Source of the DNA: Polytrichum commune
Lineage: Eukaryota; Streptophyta; Polytrichopsida; Polytrichales; Polytrichaceae
Length of the DNA: 64,000 nucleotides
NCBI GenBank assembly: GCA_950295325.1
Contig: OX485803.1
Span: 39,571,554-39,635,553, forward strand
Direction: 5' to 3'
Made by a program: the position numbers and the translations under genes. This document shows, in pieces, positions 49,890-61,708 of the stretch. Under the pieces are notes generated by a model, which ran no database searches, was not told the DNA's origin, and worked only from the letters and a program-made list of their open reading frames with translations. The number at the start of each line of letters is the position of its first letter. Position 1 is the stretch's first letter.

Positions 49890-51144
49890 ACTTGCTTGCA
49901 AATACCAGCAATCTCAGCAGCAATGTTATGATACCATAGCCATATATTCTCTTACTACCACTGCCTCATCATCTTGGAGCAGTAGTCCAACGCTAATTTC
50001 CCAGCTATCCTTAAGTTCACCTTCGTCATGGCCCCCAAATCTCCACCTACAACTCTTCCATTTGAGATAGATAAGTTAAACACTTGCAGTTCCGTTCAAT
50101 CCACCTCCTCACTCACTCAACAGATCCTTGTGGTTCAGGTGCACAGAAACAGCAATGTCGCAAAACCCAAGCCCGCATTCCAGGGGTAAGTTCGTCGACA
50201 ACCGTGCAACAATTAGCGCGGCAAACTTCAAGTTGTCAGAAACCTTGGCCAAAGTCCTGTTGACAATTCCTGTAAGGAATTCCACTGTGAGTGAGTGTCG
50301 AGGTAGAGTGGGGAATGGAATCTCGAGGTGAAGCCGCCGTGCTAAGGTAAATTTAAGAGGGGGCATAAAACGGACACTTTTAGCTCTCCACCCACTTCTC
50401 AAAGAAGAATATTTTATTTTTAAATCCTTGATAGAGTAAAAGTCCTCTGATATTCAAATTTTCGCTTTTAGTTTTATGGTGAATCTTTTATTTTTGGTAC
50501 TTTCCTAGAACTTTTTGCAATCTTGTGGTTCAATCGCAATCTTTCAATTGGAGTCGTCATCTAATTCATCCATTGGTTGGGAGTTGACTAGGTAATTTCA
50601 ATCGATATCATCCATCCGTTGGGAGCTTATTCACTCCAATTTGTACATTCCAATTGTTATTGTTTGATCAAACTAACACCAAGATCTTTTATTAGGAGTT
50701 GTCTAAGTCTCGTGCACAAATCATCATGGAGTTGCCTAGCTCCAATGCACATCACGTCCATCTTGGTTGGTCCAACCATGATGCACAATTCTTTCATGCA
50801 TAGTTGTTTGACTCCATACATCATGCTCACATGCTAAGTATAGCAAAATATTGTATTGTGGTTGGGATAGTCGATAACAAGTTGGTCTCATCCATACTCA
50901 ATTCTCCTTGCTTTGACAAAAACAAGTGTTTTGATTGGGAGGATCAATGTACAATAGCCAACTACTTCTTAAATCATTCACTTTATGATCATCTTCAGCC
51001 TTGGGGCCATGCATGGACATGTTGGAAAACACGGTCCTAGGTATACATAGAACAATGACCCCCAAGTCGCACTCATGCATGAAGTTGATAATCTCCTATC
51101 CCCACCAAGGGCTTGCTTTCTAAAGAGGAACATTAATATGGATT
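49890..51144. other. Upstream of the TcdA-like gene
   Basis: Probable promoter and 5' leader of the minus-strand gene to about 50400. A short plus-strand frame MSQNPSPHSRG at 50155 meets a GTAAGT donor-like site, which could mark a divergent transcript, but no second exon is recognised. 50400-51144 has nothing I recognise. Confidence 0.35.
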
Positions 51145-51482
51145 CTCGGGGGGGGGGGGGGGGGCAGTGTGTTAAAAAGTTAAGGATATAGGTGCGAACA
51201 GCCACTATTTTATAGGGGGGGTATTACTCTCAATTCTTCTTTTTTTCACATGCTATCATTATGTAATTTTCTACTTTGGGTTAATAGAAAAATGGCTTGC
51301 ATTACTTATAATTCCAAATTACTTGTTATTTCATACTTTAAAGATGTCTAGTGCCATTTTTGATACCCTATATTACTCTTAAGTCCATTTATAATTTTTT
51401 GCTTCCATGTTTTTAAAATACCCTATCATTTGTTCGCACGTATATTGCTACTCCAACCAATGACTACCCCCCCCCCCCTGAG
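51145..51482. mobile_element. hAT-like MITE with poly-G ends (338 bp)
   Basis: Starts CTCGGGGGG and ends CCCCCCTGAG, flanked by exact 8-bp duplications TATGGATT (51137-51144 and 51483-51490). Internal inverted similarity (GGTGCGAACA near 51190, TGTTCGCACG near 51431) makes it foldback-like. Ends resemble those of the 410-bp hAT-like family, but the body differs. Confidence 0.8.
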
Positions 51483-51980
51483 TATGGATTATGCATGACA
51501 TTACATTACTTCATAATACATATTATATTTGATAAAAAAAAATCAATGTGGCAGACATGAATCCATAAGATATATCATAGTACTAGGTATGATATTGACT
51601 CTAAACCAATGTGGACCACACCAATTTCATAAATGTGAATGCTCCACAAATAATGTGGTACATACTAATTGGAAATAGTAGTTTAGTTGGTGGCATAATT
51701 GCAAAAATCAAGAATTTATCTTGATTAACACAACTCCCTCAAATGGCTTGTACTGGGATACAAAGCCATATATTCAATTTTGACAACCTACAACGAGGGC
51801 ATGCAGGTGAGTGTCGATGCAATCACCATCCCAAAGTTCCAAATTAGTCTGTTATCAACAACGGTATGTTGAGCAGATAGTTGGGAATGGCTATGGTAGG
51901 TGTAACACAAAGAACCCATGCCACCAAGACCCCTAGACTTTAAAAGGTACACTAAATATGATATTTAGTGTCACCAATTC

Positions 51981-52479
51981 TAATGCCCCCTTTCCACCTG
52001 GTTTTAGCTAACTTAAAGACTAAAAGTTGGTTCTTAAAACCCGGCCTTCACACCATCGTCATTATTCAGTGCCGAGCCTAGTTGGCAAATGATGTGGCAT
52101 GGCTTAAAAGTGGAGGTTTTAAGCCTTAAGCACCAACCCTCCCATCGGTACCTAAACATGAGACAAGAATATAAGACCTTTAAATGTGTCGCCTCACGCC
52201 CTTGTGATTGGTTGTTTTTTAGTCTTAGCTATGAGGGCACGAGGAGCTTCATCAACAAAAAATGATGGTAAGATAGATGAGTAGTAAGACATTTGGGGAT
52301 GGGACAAAATCTACCCAACATTCAGTGCTTGGTAAATAAAACAATGAACGTGTGTGAAAGCTACTGAACTAAAACCTACTTGAAAATCTTTGGAGCAAGT
52401 TCTCGTAGGTGCATTGGGATAGCCGGATGCCTCCGCTAAGTTATAACTGAGGGAGCTTTACCCAGTCTTTAGGAAATAC
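51981..52479 (-). mobile_element. Incomplete copy of the 945-bp PIF-like MITE family
   Basis: Inverted relative to 55989-56933; shared runs include TGATGTGGCATGGCTTAAAA, CATCGGTACCTAAACATGA or close, GGTAAGATAG and GGAGCTTTACCC. It lacks the roughly 410-bp segment 56239-56650 of the other copy. Its right end is lost after about 52479. Confidence 0.75.
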
Positions 52480-53604
52480 TCATCTGTGCCCTAACAGTTG
52501 TGGAGTTCACTGATGGAGATTGTATTTGGCTTGTGCATCGAAACACGATACAAGTTGATCAGAGACACAGTCGGCAGTTGCTTGATATACATAGATTGTC
52601 ACTTTTCAACCGACCTTCAAACATTACATTACTCTCAGGTTCTAGAGCTTGAGATTTTGTGTCAATATATTGGTGCAGGTATTGTTCTGATAGTTGAGGA
52701 AGATAATCTCAGGCACTTAGCTTGTGCGAATGCCAAGGTGGTGTTCTCCATCGGCAGCCTTGTGATATATCAGTGTGTGACGACATGGACGATCGTATCC
52801 ATCTCCATCCAGATGCTCTGTCATGGATGCGATGATATATTCATTTTGAAAGCAGATTCTCAAGGCGACACCTTTACTCGATGCATGCAATTGTTAGTTC
52901 CATGGCACGCTGTGTGTGGGTGTCCCCTATATACTGTAACTCCATTAGAGATAAATTGCAACCACTATTTGAGAAGGTAGGATTAGAGAGTCTCGAATCT
53001 TTCTTTCAGTAGATCATCGAGTAGATATTAGCCTCTACCTCATGGATGCCACTGCACTCGCACGCCATTTTAAAAAATCAGCTGGTTCGACACGATCTTG
53101 ATGTACTTTTCAGCTTCCCGGACTCAAATCAATTTTATTGTATGACTTTTTGCCCCAGTTATTTAGAATTTAGGGTTTGACGATCATCACATGAGACCTC
53201 TCACTGCGTACTGGTGTATGGAGAAATTCCCAGAGTCACTCTCTCGATCAGACCCGTGGTGGTCACACCAATAAGACCATGCATGCTGTACTTTGATTTC
53301 TGATTGTGGTGGATATTGTGTGCTTTAATGTCAAATGGAACTAAGTCTCCGAGGGCGTAAGTTGAAGGGAATACGATGTTGTCTTCAAAAGATGATATGC
53401 CCCTACTACCATGCTTATTCCATTCGAATCTGCGGTCAGACTCCCATGCATGATTCACTTTTTGTGTGTATACATATTTCTTTCTTTCTCTCTTTCTTTC
53501 AGTCAGTCCCACAGGCTCAAGATGTAGAGGATGGTAGCGTTAGTACTTTGACACTCGTAAGTAACATTTGCAAACAATGAAACCCATTCTCTGGGCCTTT
53601 CTTA

Positions 53605-54160
53605 GGCCTTCTAACAAGTGGCAGATGCCCGTCATAGTGTCACCTTCTGCCATTTTTAAGTTTGTCAAAGTGCCACTTTCAATTTAATTGCACTTGTTGT
53701 GTGTGTGCTACTGATTTTGGATTAGCGACTGAATTTTTAGAAATTTGGGGGTGTGTGATATACCGTTGGAAAGGCATTTTCAAGACGTTTCCAACAGTAT
53801 ATTACATGCCCCAAAATTTAATAAAAATACAATTACAGAATAAAAAAGAGAAATTTGTAGTCATTTAGTGGCTGCAGATGAGGTTGGTCAGAAGACCCGC
53901 AGCCAATTTCGGCTTCAGTTTTTTTGGGCATAGTTTTCTACTAGTGTTTCCATTCTCAAATGGGAGAAGAACGCGAATTGAACTTCACTCACCAACTTGG
54001 CGTCTGGAGGGTATCTTCTATAGCAAGCAGCACGATTGCCTAACCAAAATTTGAACCTAAACAAAACATTGAATTCACCAATGCCACTTTTAATTCGCTC
54101 GGTGTCCCACTTTTAAGCTAAAAGTGGCAAAGGGTGGCATATTCCACTTTTTAGGAGGCC
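53605..54160. mobile_element. MITE candidate with GGCCT ends
   Basis: Left GGCCTTCTAACAAGTGGCAG and right end, opposite strand, GGCCTCCTAAAAAGTGGAAT; AAGTGGC/GCCACTTT words repeat near both ends. No clear target duplication. 556 bp, non-coding. Confidence 0.5.
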
Positions 54161-55988
54161 TCCCCTTTCTCCTCTTGACGGTATTTGGCTACATGGGCCA
54201 AGCCGGGGCCAACAACAACAACAATTAATTAGAACCAGGCAGAAAACATCAAAATATGTTATCAGACTAATTTCACAGGAGTCCTCCGATATTTACCTTT
54301 TGGATTGTATTTGCAAAGGTGATGTAGGTACATTGAAGCTTCCAGGCACAGGTGCACGAAGAGGAGCTAGGTGAGAAACGGGACAAGAGTGATCAACTGA
54401 TCAGGACTTAGTAGGAAGAGTCATCTGTGTCTGTAGAGTTTGCTAAATACGCCACAAAAACCGACCGAACCTGCTACAGATGTTCAACAATTTAACTATA
54501 TATTTCATGCAGTGAGATGGCTGATACACGAAGACTGAAGCATGTCCCACACCTGGAGAATTTTATAGGCCCCAATAACTGGATTAGACTGCAGAAACAA
54601 CCTTGAACTTGATAGCAGATCGATTGTGAGCAGTCACACCTACGACAGAACAAGCAAAATTAAACCATCAGATCGACGTGCACACACACAGACTACTTCC
54701 ATCGGTAACTGGATTCGAGAAGAATATATATGCAGACCTAGCTACGTCGCTGTCATTGTTGACAAGAATGGCAGTAATCAACATTTTGAAACGCTCTCTT
54801 ATGGATATGGTGCTCTTGCTCAGTTGGGGTGGTGTCCAGCAGTCTTTTCACAAATTTGTGTTAAGCGTAGAATGACTGGAGGCTTGACACTAACTGTTTT
54901 GGAACAGCAAAGTCATGTACAGGATGAGCTTCAGAGGTGCCTCTCAACCACATGAGGACCCGGGATGGCAACTAGTGCAAAATAATTTATAATAGATAAT
55001 CCATCCATATTATCCTTGTACATTCATATCAAAGAACAATTTTACAAAACTTAGAATGGAGTGATGGAGTGCACATTGATACCGTCCATAATACATAATA
55101 AATTTTGGTTTGAACATGTCTATGTATTATAATACGTCAATAATTTGAAAATAATGTGGGCTTTCTATTGGACAGGGAGCTAGGCTTGTCCATAATCCGG
55201 TCTCCATCAGACCTAATTATAATTTAGATCATTTACAAAAAAAAAATTGAAGATAATTTGGATTCTTTTGGCTTGTGAGCCCTAACCCTAACTCTCTTCC
55301 CGACTTCTGTCGGTGGCTTCTCTCCCACTTCTCTTTTGAAACTCTTGAATCCAAATAATTTGAAACATAATCCAGATTATGTGTACGATTATGTGTACAT
55401 AATCTATGCCTTTGTGAAGTTTTTGGACGAACCCCCTGTAATTATTTGTTTGAGCTGCCACCCTGGGCTATCTAGAGCACCTGCAGAAGTCAACATCTTT
55501 GGAACATGATTTGAAGCTGCTAGATTATCTCTAAAAAAAATATTGTCTTGGATTTGCTTTCATATTACAAGCATTCTTGTTAAGGCCATACACTCTAAGA
55601 AAACACTATGAACTCTCTTAGAAGGAAAAGAAATACCTCGATGTCCCCTGGTTTCGAATAATTACTACTAGTTAATCAAAGAACGACATTTAATTAAAAG
55701 TGTAAACCTTTTTCCAAAGCAAACACAATTACGCATATGGGATGGATTCCTCTCAATCCCCATTTTCCAATCATGTGGCTTTGCTTTGTAAAGTAAGAAA
55801 TTATCAATTCATGGGAAGCATGAGCGAGTGATCTAAGAAGCAACCGTGTCAAAGAGGAGAGTTTCCACCCCGGCCAAGAGGATTTCACTGATTCAAGCGC
55901 TAGGCTGACACTGCCTCATAAATGCGGCAAGGGATGATAAGAATCCGCCTCGTCTAATGATCCCACATTTGGGAACATATCATGCTTA

Positions 55989-56361
55989 TGGGGCATTCTC
56001 ACCTGACTTTAGTTAAGACCCAAAGTATTTCCTAAAAACCGGGTAAAGCTCCCTCGGTTGTAGCGGAGGCATCCGACTATCCCAATGCACCTACAAGAAC
56101 TTGCTCCGGAGATTTTCAAGTAGGTTTTAGTTAAGTAGCTTTCACACATGTTCATGGTTTTATCTACCAAGCAATGAATGTTGGGTAGTTTTTGTCCCAT
56201 CCCCAAATGCCTTACTACTCACCTATCTTACCATCAGTTTTTGTTGGCATTGTCTGTAGGACAGAGACTATGCATCAACTTCTTCGTTTCAAGAGCAAAT
56301 TTCCTAACCACTTGGACGTTACTTGTTCTTGTTATTTTTGGTCCACTTTATTTAATGTGGA

Positions 56362-56402
<41 letters not shown>

Positions 56403-56933
56403 ATTGCTCTCTAAAATGCATTGAAAGAAGTTTAGTTAACTATAGTTATTTCGGCGGTTCTTGATTATTCATTTAAAAAGATTTGAGTGATAAATGAGTA
56501 GCTTCAATCCTTGACCCGCATTTGAGAAGAAGGTGCTCAAAATCCAAGAAAGGTTTGGTATAGTGAATAACCATGGATTGGCATGAGTAAAGTGGACAAC
56601 TACAATTGTAGTCTTTCATAATAAAGGACAGAGCCTCACGGTTCTACCGTTTTCTTGTTAATGAAGCTCCTCGTGCCCTCATAGCTAAGACTTAAAAGCA
56701 ACCAATCACAAGGGTGGGAGGCGACACTTTTAAAGTTCCTATATTCTTGCCTCATGTTTAGGTACCGATGGGAGGGTTGGTGGTTGAGGCTTAAAACCTC
56801 CACTTTTAAGCCATGCCACATCATTTGCCACCTAGGCTCGGCACTAAAAAGAGCCGTATGTGTGAACCCTAGATAACTAAAACCGCTTTTAGACTAAAAC
56901 TACTTCTAACTAATGTCAGGTGGGAATGCCCCA
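55989..56933. mobile_element. PIF/Harbinger-type MITE (945 bp)
   Basis: Ends TGGGGCATTCTCACCTGACT (left) and TGGGGCATTCCCACCTGACA (right, opposite strand), with TTA outside both (55986-55988, 56934-56936). No coding capacity. Includes a (CT)n(AT)n microsatellite at 56361-56402 within a segment (56239-56650) missing from the related copy at 52 kb. Confidence 0.8.
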
Positions 56934-57163
56934 TTAGGCACTACACTGTAGTTAGGAGCGTAAGTGTGTTAACCAACAATGTCATCTGCAAAGGGTGAGA
57001 GTAGTATTGAGTGAGGAATGTTTTGTGTTAACTCCTCCCATATCAATTTTGGTCTTTCGAACATTTTAGTAATATGACATGTATGAAACAACACTTCGAT
57101 AAAAGGAAGCATCATGTTTACATATATGAAGTGCCAAACCGCATGTAGGTGCCAAACATATAA

Positions 57164-57202
57164 GGGGCGGTTTACACTATGGACCATGAAGTCGTCCCAC
57201 GG
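57164..57202 (+). repeat. PIF/Harbinger left TIR
   Basis: Begins GGGGCGGTTTACACTATGGA; mismatches with the right TIR at positions 15, 18 and 28. Confidence 0.93.
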
Positions 57203-57596
57203 CCGTTTAAGCGATGTGATTGGACGTTGAAGTCGTCCCGGGACGACTTGGGTTTACACCAAGGAAAAAATGGCAGAGTGACCACGGAGGTTGAGGTCCA
57301 CAAATTTTGTATTTTAAGCCTACTATATCCACTGGCATGGTCCAACGGGTTTTCCGTTGGGAGGGGCAAAAGAGGTGGTCCTGGAAAAACAGTCAGGGGC
57401 CCATGGCAGAAAAATGCCAAAATAAAATTTTTAATAAATTTTTATTGTCCGCTGCAGGTTACTGTTAAAACGGATTAACGGTTTAATTTCAGGGCACAAT
57501 GAAAAGGCCGTTATATGAAGGATTTGTCATTTCTCTTTCTTGCAACATAGTGATAGAGTGATAGATTTTTTTTCGCAAAATTTTTTTTCCGCAGAA

Positions 57597-58728
57597 ATGG
57601 AAGGATACTTTGTTGATGAGGAAGCACGTAGAGAGTCACAAGGAGAGTGGTCACAAAATTCAGAGTGGATGCAACGAGTGTCAAATCAAAATTTCAGAGA
57701 GAATCAAAATTCGATTTCACGAATGTTGCAAGGTCCGAATGTGCTCCCCAACACTTTTAGTGTATTTCATCCTCCTCCACTTCTGAACATGACAAATTAC
57801 AGACAAGGAGGACAGTTAGATAGTCATCATGTTATAGAAGAAATGTTTGAAGAAAAAGAGGAAACTGAGGGAGCAGCAAAGAGCCAACTAGCAGGAAGAA
57901 AGAGGGGGCGTGTTACAAAAGAATCAACAAAGAAGATGAAGAAAGGCGACAAGAGGAATACAATCGAAATTGGCGAATCGGAAGAAGAAGAAGAAGAAAT
58001 GAGCAGAATCAAATGGAAGGATTTTAAAGTGCATCACCTGATAGCAATTCGCGGGGAGATGGAGGAAGAATTCACAAAAACAGCAAACAAGCAAGGTAAT
58101 ATGTTTTTCAAATTTTTTTGTAATTTGATTTTTGGTAAAAGGTAAATGTGGTAAAAGGTAAATATGGTAAAAGGTAAAAGATAAAAGGTAAACGTATGAT
58201 GTTGGCCGTATGATGGGCCCGTAGAGGCCTTGGCCTTAGCCGTAAGCCCCTATGCCCCCCCCCCCATAGTCGGGCGGCCGCTGCCGCGGGGGCTTCGAGT
58301 TTTGTTACTGTATTTAACAAAAGTTTGTCGATGTCGGGAATGGAACCCGCGTCTCCTCTACCCTAAACCTCTATCCTTACCACTACGTTACACTCCCTAC
58401 TTCGATACCAATGACGTCGCTTATGTCCTTATACTACACTTCAACTATGCTGAATTTTTATTTTCAGGGTCAATTTCAACATCTTTTAGCTTCTGGTTTG
58501 GAGTTTTTAATGTGTTTTCCTGTTGCTACTGTAGGTACCAACTCTTGGCTCAAATTGCAGATTCGAATGGTCGCTGCAATCAAAGGTTTCAACCGTTCCT
58601 GGTTATCGTGCAAAAAAAAATACAAAACCATCTTAAGTGAATACAGAACTGACAAGAGAACAAATGAAATTTATGCCGTAGTTTGTATTGCCACAAACTT
58701 TCTGCCAATGTTTCGTGCATCGTTGTAG
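57597..58728 (+). CDS. PIF/Harbinger ORF1, Myb/SANT-like DNA-binding partner
   Basis: Partner protein that in this superfamily binds DNA and helps bring the transposase to the nucleus and element ends. Exons 57597-58095 and 58535-58728 join in phase 1 (AAG CAA G/GTAATA ... CTGTAG/GT ACC), 230 aa. The start is the first ATG after TTTCCGCAGAA. The N-terminal half is polar; a basic KRGRVTKESTKKMKKGDKR stretch could be a nuclear signal, followed by an acidic EEEEEE run. The SANT/trihelix-like part reads IKWKDFKVHHLIAIRGEMEE / KGFNRSWLSCKKKYKTILSE / YRTDKRTNEI. The last 140 bp overlap the transposase gene on the other strand. The intron hosts a SINE-like insert. Confidence 0.82.
58134..58405 (-). 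mobile_element. tRNA-derived SINE-like element in ORF1 intron
   Basis: On the minus strand the head contains TAACGTAGTGGTAAGG (58390-58375), close to a pol III A box, and CGGGTTCCATTCCCG (58349-58335), close to a B box, at tRNA-like spacing. A GC-rich body follows (58200-58320), then a tail of TTTACC repeats (58193-58134). No target duplication could be fixed. Alternatively it is a tRNA pseudogene fragment. Confidence 0.6.
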
Positions 58729-60022
58729 CTTCCCGCAGAAGGTCATTAGCCTTCTCATTTTCTCTCAATAAAAATAAATTTGTCTCTTCATCATTTTCTT
58801 CATCTGCAATTGGCATATCTTCCCTAGCTAATATCCTTCTTCGCACTTCCGCAATTCCAGCTCTTTCTCCTCGTAATTCACTGCCTTCTCCTACTTCACC
58901 CTCGCTAATTCTTCTAGATAATTTATTTTCTGCTTCAATAATCCAATCTTCTTCTATACCTTCGTTATTGACAATGCATATATTGTGCAATACTATACAA
59001 GTTGCTACAATATCAGGCATATTCCTCAAAGGTACCTCAGATCGTTTCATTATCAATCTCCATCTGCCCTTCAAAATCCCGAACGCCCTCTCTACGCACA
59101 TCCTCGTCGAAGATTGTATGAAATTCCAATTTCCCTCTTTCCCGGATAGCGCTGTTTTTCCACCCTTAAATGGACAATACATCCAAGGTCGTACCGGATA
59201 TGCCGCATCTCCTATCAACTTGTATGGCTGGAATTTACCCTCAATACAAGCTCGTCCAATTTTTGTCACTTGAAATACTGCCCAATCGTGAAGACTCCCT
59301 GCCCACCCAAACTCATAATCCCAAAACATGCAATCAGGTCCAACAATTCCCTGCAAAATCGCTGAATGAAATGACTTCCTACAGTAATAATCTTCTCCCC
59401 CGAGTATAGGAGCTAAAACAGGAATATGTGATCCATCTATCGCACCTATAATGTAAGGTATTCCGTGCAACTTTTCAAACTTTGAAGCTAAAACCCTAAA
59501 CTGTGATTCACTTGGAGTTTGCACGAAAATTGGTTGAAGATGCTTTCTTACGGCTCTGCAAAATTCTCTCACTATTATAGATATTGTGCTTTTATGTACT
59601 CCATACAAATCACCTATTGTTTGCAATCCATCACCACTACCCAACCGATGCAATGACATCGCTATCCTCTCTTGCACCGGTACCGAAACCCTAAAACGAG
59701 TATCCTCTTTCTTCAAATAAGGACCCAACCTCTCACACAAGAACCTAAATGTCGTATATGTCACTCGCGTTCGCTTTCTAAATTCTTTCTCCGTCCACGA
59801 ACCTAATAGCAACCGGTCCACAAAACCTAACATCCTCTCTTGACTCCATATGTTCCTCTCTTTACGTCTTTCGTAAACCACGCTCAAAATTGCAAATTTT
59901 TCCCATTCTCCTTGCAAAATCAGTGTTTGAATGCCTACAACATTCTTCACAAGCATGTACAAAAATATGTACAATCCTAGTAGCACAACTAGCTTCCTCC
60001 TCCTCTCTTCCATTTCGACCAT
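58589..60022 (-). CDS. PIF/Harbinger (HARBI1-like) DDE transposase
   Basis: Cut-and-paste transposase, single open frame of 477 aa from ATG at 60022. N-terminal hydrophobic/helical start, helix-turn-helix GDLYGVHKSTISIIVREFCR, then the DDE_4 nuclease core: first Asp in IIGAIDGSHIPV, second Asp in KLIGDAAYPVRPWM, Glu in RMCVERAFGILKGRWRLI; a typical NMPDIVATCIVLHNICI follows. All three catalytic acids are present and no stop interrupts, so it is probably functional. The last roughly 45 residues (HKFHLFSCQFC...) are antisense to ORF1 exon 2 and may not be native; a splice before them is possible. Acts with ORF1. Confidence 0.93.
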   Translation of the reverse strand: MVEMEERRRKLVVLLGLYIFLYMLVKNVVGIQTLILQGEWEKFAILSVVYERRKERNIWSQERMLGFVDRLLLGSWTEKEFRKRTRVTYTTFRFLCERLGPYLKKEDTRFRVSVPVQERIAMSLHRLGSGDGLQTIGDLYGVHKSTISIIVREFCRAVRKHLQPIFVQTPSESQFRVLASKFEKLHGIPYIIGAIDGSHIPVLAPILGGEDYYCRKSFHSAILQGIVGPDCMFWDYEFGWAGSLHDWAVFQVTKIGRACIEGKFQPYKLIGDAAYPVRPWMYCPFKGGKTALSGKEGNWNFIQSSTRMCVERAFGILKGRWRLIMKRSEVPLRNMPDIVATCIVLHNICIVNNEGIEEDWIIEAENKLSRRISEGEVGEGSELRGERAGIAEVRRRILAREDMPIADEENDEETNLFLLRENEKANDLLREATTMHETLAESLWQYKLRHKFHLFSCQFCIHLRWFCIFFCTITRNG

Positions 60023-60316
60023 ACTTGCTGAATTTTAAGGCGAAAAGAAGAAAAACCTAAGTGAGAAGATAAGTGAAGGCATGTGTAGACAAGTGAAGTC
60101 AACAAAATGGTCAAACTTTGTTTTTTACTAAAACTGCCCTTTTTGGGCTTTATATTAAAAAAATCAGCACATCCACTCCTTGCCGCATGGTCATTCCTCT
60201 TGGTCCACATTCGGTTTACACCTAGTGAGGGGCCCAACGGCTTTGTAAATCAATTTTTTAATAACTCGGACCATGAAATGTAGACCATGAACTCGTACCA
60301 AAGAATAAGGCATCTT

Positions 60317-60355
60317 CCGTGGGACGAGTTCATGGTCTATGGTGTAAACCGCCCC
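60317..60355 (-). repeat. PIF/Harbinger right TIR
   Basis: On the minus strand begins GGGGCGGTTTACACCATAGA; partner of the left TIR. Confidence 0.93.
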
Positions 60356-61298
60356 TAAGTTTATGATTTTACCCCAAATTTACTCATCCAATTTGAATCT
60401 CCTCTTTTATGCACTAGAGCAAGCACGTGAGAGCAAGTGATGCTAAATATGAGATCAAATTGGCTTCACAACATTACAAAAGAATTCATTATGTTTTCAC
60501 ATGTTAGATCGATGTGTCATGTATGCATATGGCTAATGAGAAGCATGGCTTTGGTTCCAAGTCCATGCCTAGGTCAACAAAAAACTCACAATACATGTAT
60601 ACAATGTTCAATGTAGTTGAAATATATCTGAATACATGTTTCAGTATAATAATTCTACAGCTATTATACCACACAAGATAGATTTAACACAAATTACCTC
60701 TATAGTAGAATATAATAGTTTCAAAAGTATAGTTTCATAGTATTAAATCATATTTACTTCATTATTTACTTATTAAATGTATTATTCATATCAAATTATA
60801 TTGGAGTGCAAGATGCACTCAAGTGTACATGATCTAGAGTACACCCCTCCACCTATGGTACGTTGAGTGGTTCATTTCATTATTGCCCCTCTCAAAACAT
60901 GAAGCCATTACATCTTCAAGTAGTTGGAGCTCACGTACATTTGATTGTCACATTAAATCATTTATGGGCATTTGATGAAATGTATTTGAAATTCATATTG
61001 ATGAGTTTCAAGTACTTCATGACACTCTAAACACTTTGGAGAAGAAAATCTCAATTGTTTTATTGGTAACACTCATTTTTATAGAATAGACACTTTCAGT
61101 AGGTTGGCAATTTGTGAAATAAAGAATTAGACAAGTCACATAAGATCACCCATTTGTATGAATTTGTATTCAGGTTGTTGAGTCGTGTTCCACAATTATC
61201 TATGATAGTTGCACTTCAGTTTTGGTTTCATGAACATTCTAATTGATTGTTTCATTGTTGTCTATGTGAAGATGAAGGAACACAACTTACGATCGTCT

Positions 61299-61708
61299 CC
61301 CGGGGGGTGCACTTCATTGTCAAGTTGAACACCACGTGCGATAAAACAAAATCTACTTTTTACATAAAGCATCACCAAAATGGTTCAAAAGTTTATGATT
61401 TTTTTTTTCATGAGTAGATATACATGGTATCTATTACATAGTAAAAATTGGTAACCAAATTTGATGATTTGTTTTTTTTATAAAACATACCGTTTCTAAC
61501 TAGAATGACGCAACATTGAACTAAAACAATTACTACAAAAATGAAGATGACTAAAAATTTCAAAAAAATATACAAAAGATATTATCAATGGTTATGTGTA
61601 TGTAGAAAAAATATCATAATTTTAAAAATTATCTATGGCATGTAATATAGGGTAGCAAACTTTTATCGCACGTGGCTATGAAATGTAAGGGGGTGTGATC
61701 GCCCCGTG
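61299..61708 (+). mobile_element. hAT-like MITE, copy 2 (410 bp)
   Basis: Same length and about 98% the same sequence as 5430-5839. Starts CCCGGGGGGTGCAC and ends GTGATCGCCCCGTG, flanked by exact 8-bp duplications GATCGTCT (61291-61298, 61709-61716). The near-identity of two copies about 56 kb apart implies recent activity. Confidence 0.9.

Larger units (their letters stand above)
51483..55988. other. Repeat-rich interval, no gene recognised
   Basis: Contains an incomplete repeat copy (51981-52479) and a MITE candidate (53605-54160). Frames at 52498-52980 and 54626-54955 are the longest; neither shows a known motif. ATGGCTGATACACGAAGACT at 54518 opens a 29-codon frame ending in TGA. Confidence 0.4.
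57164..60355. mobile_element. Complete, probably autonomous PIF/Harbinger transposon (3192 bp)
   Basis: 39-bp TIRs (57164-57202 and 60317-60355) beginning GGGGCGGTTTACAC differ at 3 positions; TAA target duplications flank them (57161-57163, 60356-60358), the 3-bp size typical of the superfamily. Subterminal copies of the TIR core (ACCATGAA, GTCGTCCCGGGACGAC at 57232) may be transposase-binding sites. It carries both required genes, convergently arranged, neither broken. The TIR similarity and intact frames suggest a recent insertion. Confidence 0.93.

Noticed and set aside
50109-50402. 97-codon minus-strand frame upstream of the TcdA-like gene
   Set aside because: No ATG at its beginning, no motif; more likely leader or promoter sequence.
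52498-52980. 160-codon open frame on the plus strand
   Set aside because: Starts inside the edge of a MITE copy, no recognisable motif, unusual composition, no splice partners found.
54626-54955. 109-codon frame (WIREEYICRPSYVAVIVDKN)
   Set aside because: No known domain and no supporting exons nearby; could be a gene fragment but not supportable.
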